A stretch of DNA of 64,000 nt from Ruegeria arenilitoris (GTDB taxonomy: Bacteria > Pseudomonadota > Alphaproteobacteria > Rhodobacterales > Rhodobacteraceae): assembly GCF_013031355.1 (NCBI RefSeq), contig NZ_WPZO01000001.1, forward strand, positions 496,001 to 560,000. Direction: 5' to 3'. Shown in pieces: positions 38,991 to 47,780 of this stretch. The stretch's first letter is position 1, and every line of letters begins with the position of its first letter. The notes under the pieces are model-generated. The model saw nothing but the letters and a program-made list of their open reading frames with translations, was not told the origin of the DNA and searched no databases. The translations under genes and the position numbers were made by a program.

Positions 38991-40172
38991 ATGAAAAAGC
39001 TGCTTACCGCAACTGCAGCAACCGCTCTGCTGGCCGGCACCGCCATGGCCGAAGACGTCAAACTGGGCATTATGTTCGGTTTCACCGGCCCGATTGAATC
39101 GCTGTCGCCTGCGATGGCCGCCGGTGCCGAGCTTGCGATGAAAGAAGTCTCAGAATCCGGCAAGCTGCTGGATGGCTCGACCGTAACCCCCGTACGTGCA
39201 GACACCGGCTGTGCCGACAACGCGTTGGCCACTGCAAACGCCGAGCGTCTGGTTGCCGAAGGTATCAACGGCCTCGTCGGCGGTGACTGTTCGGGCGTGA
39301 CTGGCGCCATCCTGCAAAACGTCGCCGTGCCGAATGGCATGGTGATGATCTCGCCGTCTGCCACTTCGCCCGGCCTGTCCGTCATGGAAGACAACGGCCT
39401 GTTCTTCCGCACCTCGCCGTCGGATGCGCGCGAAGGTGAGATCATGGCCGACATCCTGAAAGAGCGTGGCGTCAACTCGATCGCTCTGACCTATACCAAC
39501 AACGACTACGGCAAGGGTCTGTCCGAGGCGATCAAATCGTCGTTCGAGGCGCTGGGTGGTGTAGTTACCATCGTGGCCGCGCACGAAGACGGCAAGGCGG
39601 ACTATTCTGCCGAAGTTGGTGCGCTGGCATCGGCAGGCGGCGACATTCTGGTTGTGGCCGGTTACCTGGACCAAGGTGGTCTGGGCATCATCCAATCCTC
39701 GCTGGACAGCGGCGCGTTCGACACGTTCGGCCTGCCGGGCGGCATGATCGGTGACTCGCTGCCCGAAAACGTCGGCCCGGATCTGAATGGCTCCTACGGT
39801 CAGGCGCCGGGTTCGAAAAGCGAAGCCGCGGATTCGTTCTTTGCGATGGCCGAGGGCGAAGGCTTTGACGGCTCGTCGATCTTTGTTCCCGAATCCTATG
39901 ACGCCGCAGCGCTGTTCCTGCTGGCCATGCAGGCCGCAGGCTCCAGCAACCCGGCTGACTACGGTAGCAAGATCATGGACGTCGCCAACGAACCGGGTGA
40001 GAAAATCTATCCGGGTGAACTGGCCAAGGGTCTGGAACTGCTCGCCGCCGGTCAGGACATCGACTATGTCGGTGCATCGGGTGTTGAACTGATCGGCCCG
40101 GGTGAAAGCGCCGGTGCTTATCGTGAGATCGAAGTGATCGACGGTGAAATGAAGACGGTTAATTACCGTTAA
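38991..40172 (+). CDS. Branched-chain amino-acid type ABC transporter substrate-binding protein
   Basis: 393-residue LivK/Leu-Ile-Val-binding-like periplasmic protein with a signal peptide (MKKLLTATAATALLAGTAMA). It has a two-lobe receptor fold with GIMFGFTGPIESLSPAMAAGAELAM, GLVGGDCSGVTGAIL, SPSATSPGLS and TYTNNDYGKGLSEA. The ligand could be an amino acid, amide or urea-like compound. An AGGGAG ribosome site precedes the start. It heads the liv-type operon and is followed by a terminator-like hairpin. Confidence 0.9.
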   Translation: MKKLLTATAATALLAGTAMAEDVKLGIMFGFTGPIESLSPAMAAGAELAMKEVSESGKLLDGSTVTPVRADTGCADNALATANAERLVAEGINGLVGGDCSGVTGAILQNVAVPNGMVMISPSATSPGLSVMEDNGLFFRTSPSDAREGEIMADILKERGVNSIALTYTNNDYGKGLSEAIKSSFEALGGVVTIVAAHEDGKADYSAEVGALASAGGDILVVAGYLDQGGLGIIQSSLDSGAFDTFGLPGGMIGDSLPENVGPDLNGSYGQAPGSKSEAADSFFAMAEGEGFDGSSIFVPESYDAAALFLLAMQAAGSSNPADYGSKIMDVANEPGEKIYPGELAKGLELLAAGQDIDYVGASGVELIGPGESAGAYREIEVIDGEMKTVNYR

Positions 40173-40199
40173 TTCAGCGTCAATTCAGTCCAAACACAG

Positions 40200-40227
40200 C
40201 AGCCCGGGCCTTGTGCCCGGGCTGTTT
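40200..40227 (+). terminator. Hairpin terminator between the binding protein and ATPase genes
   Basis: CAGCCCGGGC pairs with GCCCGGGCTG around CTTGT, then TTT. The short T-tract suggests partial read-through, keeping binding protein in excess over the transporter. Confidence 0.65.
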
Positions 40228-40278
40228 CAGTGACAAAAGGCTGCACCTCTGTTTTCGGGGAAAAGACAAGGGAAGACC

Positions 40279-41067
40279 ATGATCGTCGTTGAAGACGTGC
40301 ACAAGCATTTTAGCGGCTTCCACGCGGTGGATGGCGCTTCGTTAAAGATCGAAAAAGGTTCGATCACTGGCCTGATCGGACCGAACGGCGCCGGCAAGAC
40401 CACCCTGTTCAACGTGATCGCGGGCGTTCTGCCTCCGACATCCGGGCGCGTCGTCATGGATGGAGAGGATATCACCGGCCTGCCCCCACATGAGCTGTTT
40501 CACAAGGGCCTGCTGCGTACTTTCCAGATCGCGCATGAGTTTTCTTCGATGAGCTGCCGCGAGAACCTGATGATGGTCCCCGGCGCGCAATCGGGTGAGA
40601 CGCTGTGGAACACGTGGTTCGGCCGCAAACGCATCGCCGACGAAGAGCGCGCCCTGCGTGCCAAGGCCGACGAGGTGCTTGAGTTTCTGACCATCGAGCA
40701 TCTGGCCGACCACAAGGCAGGTCAGGTCTCGGGCGGGCAGAAGAAGCTGCTTGAGCTTGGCCGCACCATGATGGTCGATGCCAAGATCGTGTTCCTGGAC
40801 GAGGTCGGCGCGGGCGTAAACCGCACCCTGCTGATGACTATCGCCGACACGATCCTGCGTCTGAACAAGGAACGCGGCTATACCTTTGTGGTCATCGAGC
40901 ACGACATGGATTTCATCGGCAAGATCTGCGACCCGGTCATCTGTATGGCCGAGGGCAAGGTTCTGGCCGAGGGCACTCTGGACGAAATCAAGGCCAACGA
41001 ACACGTGATCGAGGCCTATCTGGGCACCGGCCTGAAGAATAAAGACAAGCTGGAGGCCGGAGCGTGA
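40279..41067 (+). CDS. livG: Branched-chain amino-acid type ABC transporter ATP-binding protein LivG
   Basis: 262-residue ATPase: Walker A GPNGAGKTT, signature VSGGQKKLLELGRTMM, Walker B IVFLDEVGAGVNRTL and the C-terminal VIEAYLGTGL of LivG proteins. Note DEVGAGV in place of the more common DEPAAGL after the Walker B Asp-Glu. The stop overlaps the GTG start of livF (GTGA). Confidence 0.92.
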   Translation: MIVVEDVHKHFSGFHAVDGASLKIEKGSITGLIGPNGAGKTTLFNVIAGVLPPTSGRVVMDGEDITGLPPHELFHKGLLRTFQIAHEFSSMSCRENLMMVPGAQSGETLWNTWFGRKRIADEERALRAKADEVLEFLTIEHLADHKAGQVSGGQKKLLELGRTMMVDAKIVFLDEVGAGVNRTLLMTIADTILRLNKERGYTFVVIEHDMDFIGKICDPVICMAEGKVLAEGTLDEIKANEHVIEAYLGTGLKNKDKLEAGA

Positions 41068-41894
41068 GCGACAACCCCTACCAAGACGATCACGGCAACA
41101 AGGACGCGACGATCACCAATCCCCATGGTGCGGGCACCATGACACCTGCCCATCAGACCAGCGGTGAAACGCATTATGTCGGCGGCGGTCCGTTCCTGAT
41201 CGGTGACACCATGACTGGCGGCTACGGCAAAGGCCCCGATATCCTGCACGACTGCACCATTGCCGTCGACAAGGGCGAAATTGCCGTCATCGTCGGCCCC
41301 AACGGTGCCGGTAAGTCCACCGCGATGAAGGCAGTGTTCGGAATGCTAGACGTGCGCGCGGGTTCGGTTCGTCTGGATGGAGAGGACATCACCAACCTCT
41401 CGCCTCAGGACCGCGTGATCAAAGGCATGGGTTTCGTACCGCAGACCTCGAACATCTTCACGTCGATGACGGTCGAAGAAAACCTCGAAATGGGAGCCTT
41501 CATCCGTCGCGACGATATCAGCCAGACGATGGAGCAGGTCTATGACCTCTTCCCCATCCTGCGCGACAAACGCAACCAACCCGCCGGAGAGCTGTCGGGC
41601 GGTCAACGCCAGCAGGTTGCCGTGGGTCGCGCACTGATGACCCAGCCCAAGGTGCTGATGCTGGACGAACCGACCGCTGGTGTCTCACCCATCGTGATGG
41701 ATGAGCTGTTCGATCGGATCATCGAGGTTTCGCGCACCGGCCTGCCGATCCTGATGGTCGAACAGAACGCCCGTCAGGCGCTGGAGATCGCAGACAAGGG
41801 ATATGTGCTGGTTCAGGGACGGAATGCCTATACCGGCACGGGCAAGGAACTGTTGGCTGATCCGGAAGTACGGAAGAGTTTCTTGGGTGGGTAG
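41064..41894 (+). CDS. livF: Branched-chain amino-acid type ABC transporter ATP-binding protein LivF
   Basis: 276 residues with a GTG start. The first 45 residues are a hydrophilic extension rich in Asp, His and Gly (NPYQDDHGNKD...TNPHGAGTM) not found in typical LivF (about 235 residues). The core has Walker A GPNGAGKST, signature LSGGQRQQVAVGRAL, Walker B VLMLDEPTAGVS and the C-terminal YTGTGKELLADPEVRKSFLG. Coupled to livG. The permeases expected next are displaced by two small genes. Confidence 0.92.
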   Translation: MSDNPYQDDHGNKDATITNPHGAGTMTPAHQTSGETHYVGGGPFLIGDTMTGGYGKGPDILHDCTIAVDKGEIAVIVGPNGAGKSTAMKAVFGMLDVRAGSVRLDGEDITNLSPQDRVIKGMGFVPQTSNIFTSMTVEENLEMGAFIRRDDISQTMEQVYDLFPILRDKRNQPAGELSGGQRQQVAVGRALMTQPKVLMLDEPTAGVSPIVMDELFDRIIEVSRTGLPILMVEQNARQALEIADKGYVLVQGRNAYTGTGKELLADPEVRKSFLGG

Positions 41895-41895
41895 C

Positions 41896-42330
41896 GTGGG
41901 GATACCTAAGATATTGATCTTGGCCTCAATTTGCAGTGCTGCTGAAGCCGAAACATGCTTTCTAAGTGAAGTCTGTGAAAACGAGGCGGAATGCGTGGGC
42001 TCGGCGCTGAATATCGAGTTTATCGGCAATCCACCCAACCAGATTCGAAGCAATTTCGGGGGTTTCATCATTGATGGTACCGCCGCGGCTGGTGAAGCGA
42101 CTTCCGGAGTACGCCTTTCGAACGGAACAGAGTACGTGGTCACATCTGAAAACTCGTTGATGATTGCATCTCAAGAAAATGAAAATAGCCGCTCGATCAT
42201 ATTCTTGGCACGAACACCACCATCAAAACTGACGGCTACGCTCGCTGTCGTTCCGCAGCGATATGTCGAATATTCAGAGACCTTCGACGCACGTCGCGTA
42301 TTTGAAGGCGATTGTGAGCGGGAGTTTTAA
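41896..42330 (+). CDS. Small exported protein of unknown function inserted in the liv operon
   Basis: 144 residues if translation starts at the GTG one base after the livF stop. A signal peptide (ILILASICSAAEA) precedes a mature part with three early cysteines (CFLSEVCENEAEC) and a beta-rich C-terminal half. The open frame continues upstream inside livF, which is a shadow. The family is not recognised. A fragment matching the livH start begins exactly where this gene ends, suggesting that it was inserted. Confidence 0.55.
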   Translation: MGIPKILILASICSAAEAETCFLSEVCENEAECVGSALNIEFIGNPPNQIRSNFGGFIIDGTAAAGEATSGVRLSNGTEYVVTSENSLMIASQENENSRSIIFLARTPPSKLTATLAVVPQRYVEYSETFDARRVFEGDCEREF

Positions 42331-42338
42331 GAAACTTC

Positions 42339-42392
42339 CTCAACACCCTTGTGGCGCTGACCAACTTCGTCCTTGTGCCCTCAAGTCTCTAA
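42339..42392 (+). pseudogene. Remnant of a livH 5' end
   Basis: Translated in frame, the segment reads LNTLVALTNFVLVPSSL then stop. The intact livH 870 bases downstream starts MDILNALVALANFVLVPAI. Twelve of 15 codons from the first Leu specify the same residue, yet most differ at the third base. So this is not a recent exact duplication; it is an old or foreign copy. It ends at a TAA after 18 codons. A second relic codon pair (N-F against D-I) extends to the upstream gene's stop. Confidence 0.55.
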
Positions 42393-42629
42393 AGCTGCTT
42401 GCTCTAAGGGAATGAGGCCAAACTGTGATCAGGGTTGATGTTGGCCGCCCTGCGGTCAAATAATATCATTCATTTACAACGCCCTATAACCTTTTCTACG
42501 ACCCCCTAAAAATTCCGCACCGGCTAAATTTTCGCCACGTTCCGCACGTACTCACAGCGCGCGAACAGCGGGAATCGAGCATTTGATTCTCAACCATGTC
42601 GGGCAGACGCCCCATTCAGGAGACACATC
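42393..42629. other. Intergenic stretch, nothing recognised
   Basis: About 240 bases, locally AT-richer than neighbouring genes (for example TCAAATAATATCATTCATTTAC). No gene, clear promoter or terminator is visible apart from the AGGAGAC ribosome site of the next gene. Confidence 0.5.
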
Positions 42630-43007
42630 ATGAAATATCTGGCAGCGCTTGCCGCTATTGTCCTGCCCGCGACCGCTCAGGCCGTGTCGCAAAACCCAGC
42701 GGAAGGTGAAGTTGTTTTTGAGTGCCAGATTACCGAAAGCTGTAAATCCGGTGGCTGCAAACCCATTGGGTCTGTCCGCCAGGTCACGCTGAAAAAGATC
42801 GACGGCCAATCCAAAGGTCTTCTGGTAGCTGAAGGGCAAGAGCATGAAGTCCTCGTGTACCCCAGCCTTGGCGCGCAGGAATTCCTACAAATTAAAGACA
42901 ACGGAAGCGTCGGTTACACTATAAAGTCCGACACCGGACACCTTGAGGTTCGGGCTTCTGGCGGACAGCAACGTAACGACCGTGGTGTCTGCAAGACTCT
43001 GAACTGA
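42630..43007 (+). CDS. Small exported protein of unknown function
   Basis: 125 residues with a signal peptide (MKYLAALAAIVLPATAQAV) and a mature domain holding a Cys cluster (CQITESCKSGGCKP) and a final Cys (GVCKTLN), suggesting disulfides in the periplasm. AGGAGACACATC precedes the start. It has no recognised family. It lies between the livH remnant and livH, so it is part of the material interrupting the operon. Confidence 0.7.
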   Translation: MKYLAALAAIVLPATAQAVSQNPAEGEVVFECQITESCKSGGCKPIGSVRQVTLKKIDGQSKGLLVAEGQEHEVLVYPSLGAQEFLQIKDNGSVGYTIKSDTGHLEVRASGGQQRNDRGVCKTLN

Positions 43008-43205
43008 GGCAATCAGCGCAGCAGTTGCCAACCTGCTATGCGCCGGAAAAAGGTTGAACCAGTCCGGCGCGTACTTGTCTCCCTAACGTCACGTTGCGCA
43101 GATGCCGTTTTTTCTAAGGTTTTCGGCATACCCAAACACCAGAAATATTGTGTCTTTGCTCACTGCTATGCCATAAGGCCGCACCCGGCGGAATGAGAAG
43201 GTGAA

Positions 43206-44216
43206 ATGGACATACTAAACGCGCTTGTCGCACTTGCGAATTTTGTGCTGGTGCCTGCAATTGCTTATGGCAGCCAACTGGCATTGGGGGCGCTGGGCGT
43301 CACTCTGATCTATGGCATCCTGCGGTTCTCGAACTTTGCCCATGGCGACACGATGGCCTTTGGCGCAATGATCGCCGTGCTGGTCACGTGGGGGCTACAG
43401 GCCGCGGGGGTCAGCTTCGGTCCGTTGCCGACCGCCCTATTGGCTCTGCCCTTTGCCATTCTCGGCTGTATCGTTCTGGTGCTGATCACCGACCGGTTGG
43501 TCTATCGGTTCTACCGGGAACAAAAGGCCAAACCGGTCATTCTGGTGATCGTCTCGATGGGTGTGATGTTCATCATGAACGGTCTGGTGCGGTTCATCAT
43601 CGGACCGGATGACCAAAGGTTCTCGGACGGCGCGCGGTTCATCGTGTCCGCTCGGGATTTTCGTGAGATGACCGGGCTTCGTGAAGGGCTGGCGATCAAG
43701 ACCTCTCAGGGCATCACTGTGATCGTAGCTGTTGTCGCCGTGGCGCTGCTGTTCTGGTTCCTCAACAAGACCCGCACCGGCAAGTCGATGCGCGCCTATT
43801 CGGATAACGAGGATCTGGCGCTGCTGTCCGGCATCAACCCCGAACGCGTCGTAATGATCACATGGATCATTGTCGCCGCATTGGCGACCACTGCTGGCGT
43901 GCTCTATGGGCTGGATAAAAGCTTCAAGCCTTTCGTCTATTTCCAGCTTCTGCTGCCGATCTTTGCCTCGGCCATTGTGGGCGGCCTCGGCAGCCCTCTG
44001 GGTGCTATTGCAGGTGGTTTCATCATCGCCTTTTCCGAGGTGACGATCACATATGCCTGGAAAAAGGTGCTTACCTATCTGGCGCCGGAAGGCCTGGAGC
44101 CGTCGGGATTGGTGCAATTCCTGTCCACCGACTACAAATTCGCGGTCAGTTTCGTGATCCTGCTGATCGTACTGCTGTTTAAACCTACGGGTCTGTTTAA
44201 AGGGAAAGCGGTATGA
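43206..44216 (+). CDS. livH: Branched-chain amino-acid type ABC transporter permease LivH
   Basis: 336-residue inner-membrane permease with about eight to nine hydrophobic helices, GVTLIYGILRFSNFAHGDTMAFGAM near the N-terminus and GLGSPLGAIAGGFIIAFSEV near the C-terminus, both conserved in LivH. Its stop overlaps livM by 4 bases (ATGA). It is separated from livF by 1.3 kb carrying two small genes, which is unusual for this operon type. Confidence 0.92.
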   Translation: MDILNALVALANFVLVPAIAYGSQLALGALGVTLIYGILRFSNFAHGDTMAFGAMIAVLVTWGLQAAGVSFGPLPTALLALPFAILGCIVLVLITDRLVYRFYREQKAKPVILVIVSMGVMFIMNGLVRFIIGPDDQRFSDGARFIVSARDFREMTGLREGLAIKTSQGITVIVAVVAVALLFWFLNKTRTGKSMRAYSDNEDLALLSGINPERVVMITWIIVAALATTAGVLYGLDKSFKPFVYFQLLLPIFASAIVGGLGSPLGAIAGGFIIAFSEVTITYAWKKVLTYLAPEGLEPSGLVQFLSTDYKFAVSFVILLIVLLFKPTGLFKGKAV

Positions 44217-45526
44217 CCGAGCCTGTCAAAAACACGCTGCTTTTCGCCGTGGTCGGCGGCCTGATCCTGCTGACCGGGTTCACGCAGAGCTGGAACGCCG
44301 CGATTCTGATCCTGAACATGGGACTGATCTCGGCCATCATGGCGTTGGGGGTGAACCTGCAATGGGGCTTTGCCGGGCTGTTCAACGTCGGCGTCATGGG
44401 CTTTGTCGCGCTGGGCGGGCTGGCGGTTGTCCTGGTCTCGACCCCGACCACGCCCGGGGCGTGGTCTGCAGGCGGGTTCGGTATCGTCCTAGCCATGTTG
44501 CTGGGGGCCGCGACCGTTGTGGCCACCGTTTTGGTCGCACAGAAGATGCCGAAAGGCCGAGTTCGAACCCTGTCGATCATCGCAATTCTGATCGTCGGGT
44601 TCTTTATCTATCGTGCCGTTCTCGATCCCAACACGGCGGCTGTCGAGGCGATTGAACCGGCCGTCGCGGGTAACCTTGGCGGTTTGAACCTGCCGGTGCT
44701 GCTGGCCTGGCCAGCCGGGGGTCTGCTGGCTGCAGGTGCGGCCTGGCTGATCGGCAAGACCGCTCTGGGTCTGCGCTCGGACTATCTGGCGATTGCAACG
44801 CTGGGGATCGCCGAGATCATCATCGCGATCCTGAAGAACGAGGATTGGCTGGCCCGGGGCGTCAAGAACGTTTACGGCATCCCGCGCCCGGCACCGGTTG
44901 TTGGCTATGAGGTCGATCTGCAGAACGATCCCGGCTTTGTAGCACGCGCAGATTGGTTGGGGCTGGACCCGGTTACGGCCTCGACCCTTTCGGTTAAGCT
45001 GGGCTATTCGCTTCTGTTCCTGATCGTGTTGCTGGTGCTGCTGTGGATGGCACAAAAAGCCCTTCACAGCCCCTGGGGCCGCATGATGCGCGCCATTCGT
45101 GACAACGAAGTCGCGGCCGAGGCGATGGGCAAGGACGTCACCCGCCGCCATCTGCAGATCTTTGTTCTGGGCTCAGCCATCTGCGGCGTTGCGGGCGCGA
45201 TGATGACCACTCTGGACGGTCAGTTGACCCCCAGCGCGTATCAGCCGCTGCGGTTCACCTTCCTTGTCTGGGTGATGGTGATTGTTGGCGGCTCGGGCAA
45301 CAATTTCGGCGCTGTACTGGGTGCGTTCGTGATCTGGTTCCTGTGGGTTCAGGTCGAACCCATCGGCCTGTGGCTTATGAACCTGATCACTTCGGGTTTG
45401 CCCGATGGCAGCGCGCTAAAGGCGCATCTGATCGAAAGCGCCGCGCATATGCGCCTGCTGACCATGGGCATGATCCTGCTGATTGTTCTCAGATTCAGTC
45501 CAAGGGGCCTGATCCCGGAAAAATAG
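44213..45526 (+). CDS. livM: Branched-chain amino-acid type ABC transporter permease LivM
   Basis: 437 residues, multi-helix permease with MALGVNLQWGFAGLFNVGVMGFVALGG, LRSDYLAIATLGIAEIII, WGRMMRAIRDNEVAAEAMGKDVTRRHLQIFVLGSAICGVAGAM and VGGSGNNFGAVLGAFVIW, all LivM landmarks. An insert of extra hydrophobic sequence lies between helices 3 and 5 (about 95-150). Last gene of the operon, followed by a hairpin. Confidence 0.92.
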   Translation: MTEPVKNTLLFAVVGGLILLTGFTQSWNAAILILNMGLISAIMALGVNLQWGFAGLFNVGVMGFVALGGLAVVLVSTPTTPGAWSAGGFGIVLAMLLGAATVVATVLVAQKMPKGRVRTLSIIAILIVGFFIYRAVLDPNTAAVEAIEPAVAGNLGGLNLPVLLAWPAGGLLAAGAAWLIGKTALGLRSDYLAIATLGIAEIIIAILKNEDWLARGVKNVYGIPRPAPVVGYEVDLQNDPGFVARADWLGLDPVTASTLSVKLGYSLLFLIVLLVLLWMAQKALHSPWGRMMRAIRDNEVAAEAMGKDVTRRHLQIFVLGSAICGVAGAMMTTLDGQLTPSAYQPLRFTFLVWVMVIVGGSGNNFGAVLGAFVIWFLWVQVEPIGLWLMNLITSGLPDGSALKAHLIESAAHMRLLTMGMILLIVLRFSPRGLIPEK

Positions 45527-45549
45527 ATCACATTCCAAGAAAATTTTGG

Positions 45550-45576
45550 AACCGCGCCACATAATCGGCGCGGTTT
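45550..45576 (+). terminator. Terminator after livM
   Basis: AACCGCGCC pairs with GGCGCGGTT around an 8-base loop, followed by TTTCTTG. The T-tract is modest. Confidence 0.65.
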
Positions 45577-45713
45577 CTTGATTCATGAACCTAACGTGAA
45601 TAGACGAGGTCATCGTTAGGCACATTCCGGACCTGCGCCAGATCGCCTTCACGTTTAATTAGTCAATCGGGGCTGAAACTACAGGCCACCTCTCGAGAGT
45701 AAGAAGACGACGT

Positions 45714-45965
45714 ATGAAAACTTCCATTTTCCCCAAGATCCTCATGCTGCCAGTCGTCGCCAGCCTGGCTGCATGTATCCCGTCCCCCGAAGATTTGGAG
45801 ACCACACCAGTCAAGGTCCAGACCCCCAAGGGCGTGGTGACTTGCCAACTGTACCGACATGACCGGGTATCCTGGGACCGTGCCATCGATTTCCCGGCTA
45901 CCAAGATGTCGGTGCCCGAGGCGGACGCCTACTGTAAACAGGAAGGCCAGCGTCGCCTGAAGTAA
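45714..45965 (+). CDS. Small lipoprotein of unknown function
   Basis: 83 residues. A lipoprotein signal peptide with the lipobox LAAC (Cys22) is clear (LPVVASLAACIPSP). The mature part of about 60 residues carries two further cysteines (VVTCQLY, AYCKQEG). Probably anchored in the outer membrane, because no Asp follows the lipid-modified Cys. It converges with the HerA-like gene. The family is not recognised. Confidence 0.78.
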   Translation: MKTSIFPKILMLPVVASLAACIPSPEDLETTPVKVQTPKGVVTCQLYRHDRVSWDRAIDFPATKMSVPEADAYCKQEGQRRLK

Positions 45966-46010
45966 CGGGATCGGCGCCGGGCGGCAGACACACCGCGCGG
46001 CGCCATGCGC

Positions 46011-47552
46011 TTATCGGCCCCTAAACAGCCCGCCCAGAATACCGCGGACGATACGGCGGCCGGTTGTCCCTTTGAGCTCTTTGATGACCGCCTCGCTCAT
46101 GGCGGTGGCAAAGGTATCCTTCTTCCGCAAGACTCGGGAGGATGACCGCCCCAATCGGCCACCGGAATACCGGCGGGCCGTGGCGAATTCGCGTTCTGCT
46201 ATTGTCTGGGTCTCTTCCTTCTCTTCCGCTTTTGCAGCAGCTTTGGCAGCCTCATCCGCACGGCCCTGAAGGATTTCGAACGCCGACCTGCGATCCTTCA
46301 GCGTGCCGTATTTGGACTGCATGGGAGATGCTGCCAGAACTGCCTGACGCTCGGCCTTGGTGATTGGCCCAAGCTGAGACCCAGGTGGGCGGATCAGGGT
46401 GCGTTCAACAATACCCGGCACCCCCTTTTTCTGCAGCATCGAGGTCACCGCCTCGCCCACGCCAACCTCGCGAATTGCAGCTTCGGTGTCGAAGGCCGGG
46501 TTCTCGCGATAGGTTTCGGCGGCCAGACGTAGGTTTTTGCGGTCCCGGGCGGTGAACGCCCGCAGGGCGTGCTGCACCCGGTTACCGAGCTGCCCCAGAA
46601 TGTCCTCGGGGATGTCCGCCGGGTTTTGTGAGACAAAGTAGACCCCAACACCCTTGGACCGGATCAGCCGGGCGACCTGCTCGACCTTGTCGACCAGAAC
46701 CTTTGGCGCGTCTTCGAACAGCAGATGCGCCTCATCAAAAAAGAAGACCAGCTTGGGTTTGTCCGGGTCGCCGACCTCGGGCAGTTCCTCGAATAACTCG
46801 CTCAGCAGCCACAACAGGAAAGTTGCATACAGGCGCGGAGAGCCCATCAGCTTGTCCGAGGCCAGAATGTTCACCATCCCCTGCCCGTTCTCATCCGTTC
46901 GCATCAAATCGGCAAGCTCCAGCGCCGGTTCGCCGAACAGGTTGGTGCCACCCTGATTTTCCAACACCAGCAAGCGCCGCTGGATCGCCCCGATCGAAGC
47001 AGTTGAGACATTGCCGTAGCGAAGAGACAATTGCGCCCGGTTCTCACCAATCCAGACCAGCAGGGCTTGCAGGTCTTTGAGGTCCAGCAGCGGCATTCCT
47101 TCTTCATCCGCGACCCGGAAAGCGATGTTTAGAATGCCTTCCTGTGCCTCGCTCAGGTCCATGAGGCGCGACAACAGCAATGGGCCCAATTCGGTCACCG
47201 TTGTGCGCACCGGGTGGCCTTGCTGACCAAACAGATCCCAGAACGTCACCGGGCACGCGGCATAGGCGTAATCCTGAAACCTGATGCGCGTCGCACGATC
47301 CTGAAACGCCTGATGGAGCTTGTGAGTTTCGCTGCCCGCCTTCGCCAGCCCAGACAAATCCCCTTTGACGTCGGACAGGAACACAGGAACCCCAGCTTGT
47401 GAAAACCCTTCTGCGAGGATTTGCAGGGTGACCGTCTTGCCCGTGCCCGTTGCACCGGCAATCAACCCATGCCGATTGGCATATTTCAACGTCAGGGATT
47501 GAGGCTGGCTATAGTCGTCACCCGCACCGCCCAGAAAAATGTTATTTTCCAT
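46011..47552 (-). CDS. HerA/DUF853 family ATPase
   Basis: 513-residue P-loop ATPase of the HerA-FtsK superfamily (DUF853, helicase-like). Walker A GATGTGKT with FLSDVKGDLSGLA, Walker B LVFFFDEAHLLFEDAP, sensor VYFVSQNPADIPEDILGQLGNRVQHAL. The C-terminal 80 residues are Ala/Glu-rich then basic and Gly-rich (GRRIVRGILGGLFRG). No NurA nuclease partner is adjacent. The role in DNA metabolism or translocation is unproven for this family. Confidence 0.88.
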   Translation of the reverse strand: MENNIFLGGAGDDYSQPQSLTLKYANRHGLIAGATGTGKTVTLQILAEGFSQAGVPVFLSDVKGDLSGLAKAGSETHKLHQAFQDRATRIRFQDYAYAACPVTFWDLFGQQGHPVRTTVTELGPLLLSRLMDLSEAQEGILNIAFRVADEEGMPLLDLKDLQALLVWIGENRAQLSLRYGNVSTASIGAIQRRLLVLENQGGTNLFGEPALELADLMRTDENGQGMVNILASDKLMGSPRLYATFLLWLLSELFEELPEVGDPDKPKLVFFFDEAHLLFEDAPKVLVDKVEQVARLIRSKGVGVYFVSQNPADIPEDILGQLGNRVQHALRAFTARDRKNLRLAAETYRENPAFDTEAAIREVGVGEAVTSMLQKKGVPGIVERTLIRPPGSQLGPITKAERQAVLAASPMQSKYGTLKDRRSAFEILQGRADEAAKAAAKAEEKEETQTIAEREFATARRYSGGRLGRSSSRVLRKKDTFATAMSEAVIKELKGTTGRRIVRGILGGLFRGR

Positions 47553-47678
47553 GTATGTAAGGCCTTAATTTCCACCGATCTGCCCCCAGCATACAAAGTT
47601 AACCTTTGACTGCGATAGTCAAATCGCCGCCTTCGTCGCGAATGGTGCAAGGTGGCAAACTTCCTCCCTGTCAGACTG

Positions 47679-47704
47679 ACCGCGCCTTCGGGCGCGGTTT
47701 TTTT
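47679..47704 (+). terminator. Orphan plus-strand terminator with TTCG loop
   Basis: ACCGCGCC-TTCG-GGCGCGGT is followed by a T-run to base 47704. The nearest upstream genes are on the minus strand, so any RNA ended here must start within about 130 bases. A TTGACT-GCGAT-AGTCAA palindrome lies at 47606-47622. Confidence 0.75.
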
Positions 47705-47730
47705 AACGGAAACCTGTATCTTCCGTTAAA
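47702..47730. repeat. Inverted repeat next to the orphan terminator
   Basis: A perfect ten-base inverted repeat, TTTAACGGAA with TTCCGTTAAA, around a 9-base spacer. It may be a second terminator stem or a protein-binding palindrome. Confidence 0.5.
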
Positions 47731-47745
47731 TTTCAAGGTTTGCAG

Positions 47746-47774
47746 TTGACCGCTGCGCCCGCCTTTCGTAACGT
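47746..47774 (+). promoter_or_regulatory. Candidate promoter of a small RNA
   Basis: TTGACC (47746-47751) and TAACGT (47769-47774) are spaced by 17 bases. This is a good alphaproteobacterial sigma70-type promoter. It points at the short hairpin-terminated interval that follows. Confidence 0.5.
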
Positions 47775-47780
47775 CTGCCC

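Noticed and set aside
47606..47622. TTGACT-GCGAT-AGTCAA palindrome as a regulator operator
   Set aside because: No candidate regulator gene nearby and only one copy was noticed. Mentioned only as context for the orphan terminator.
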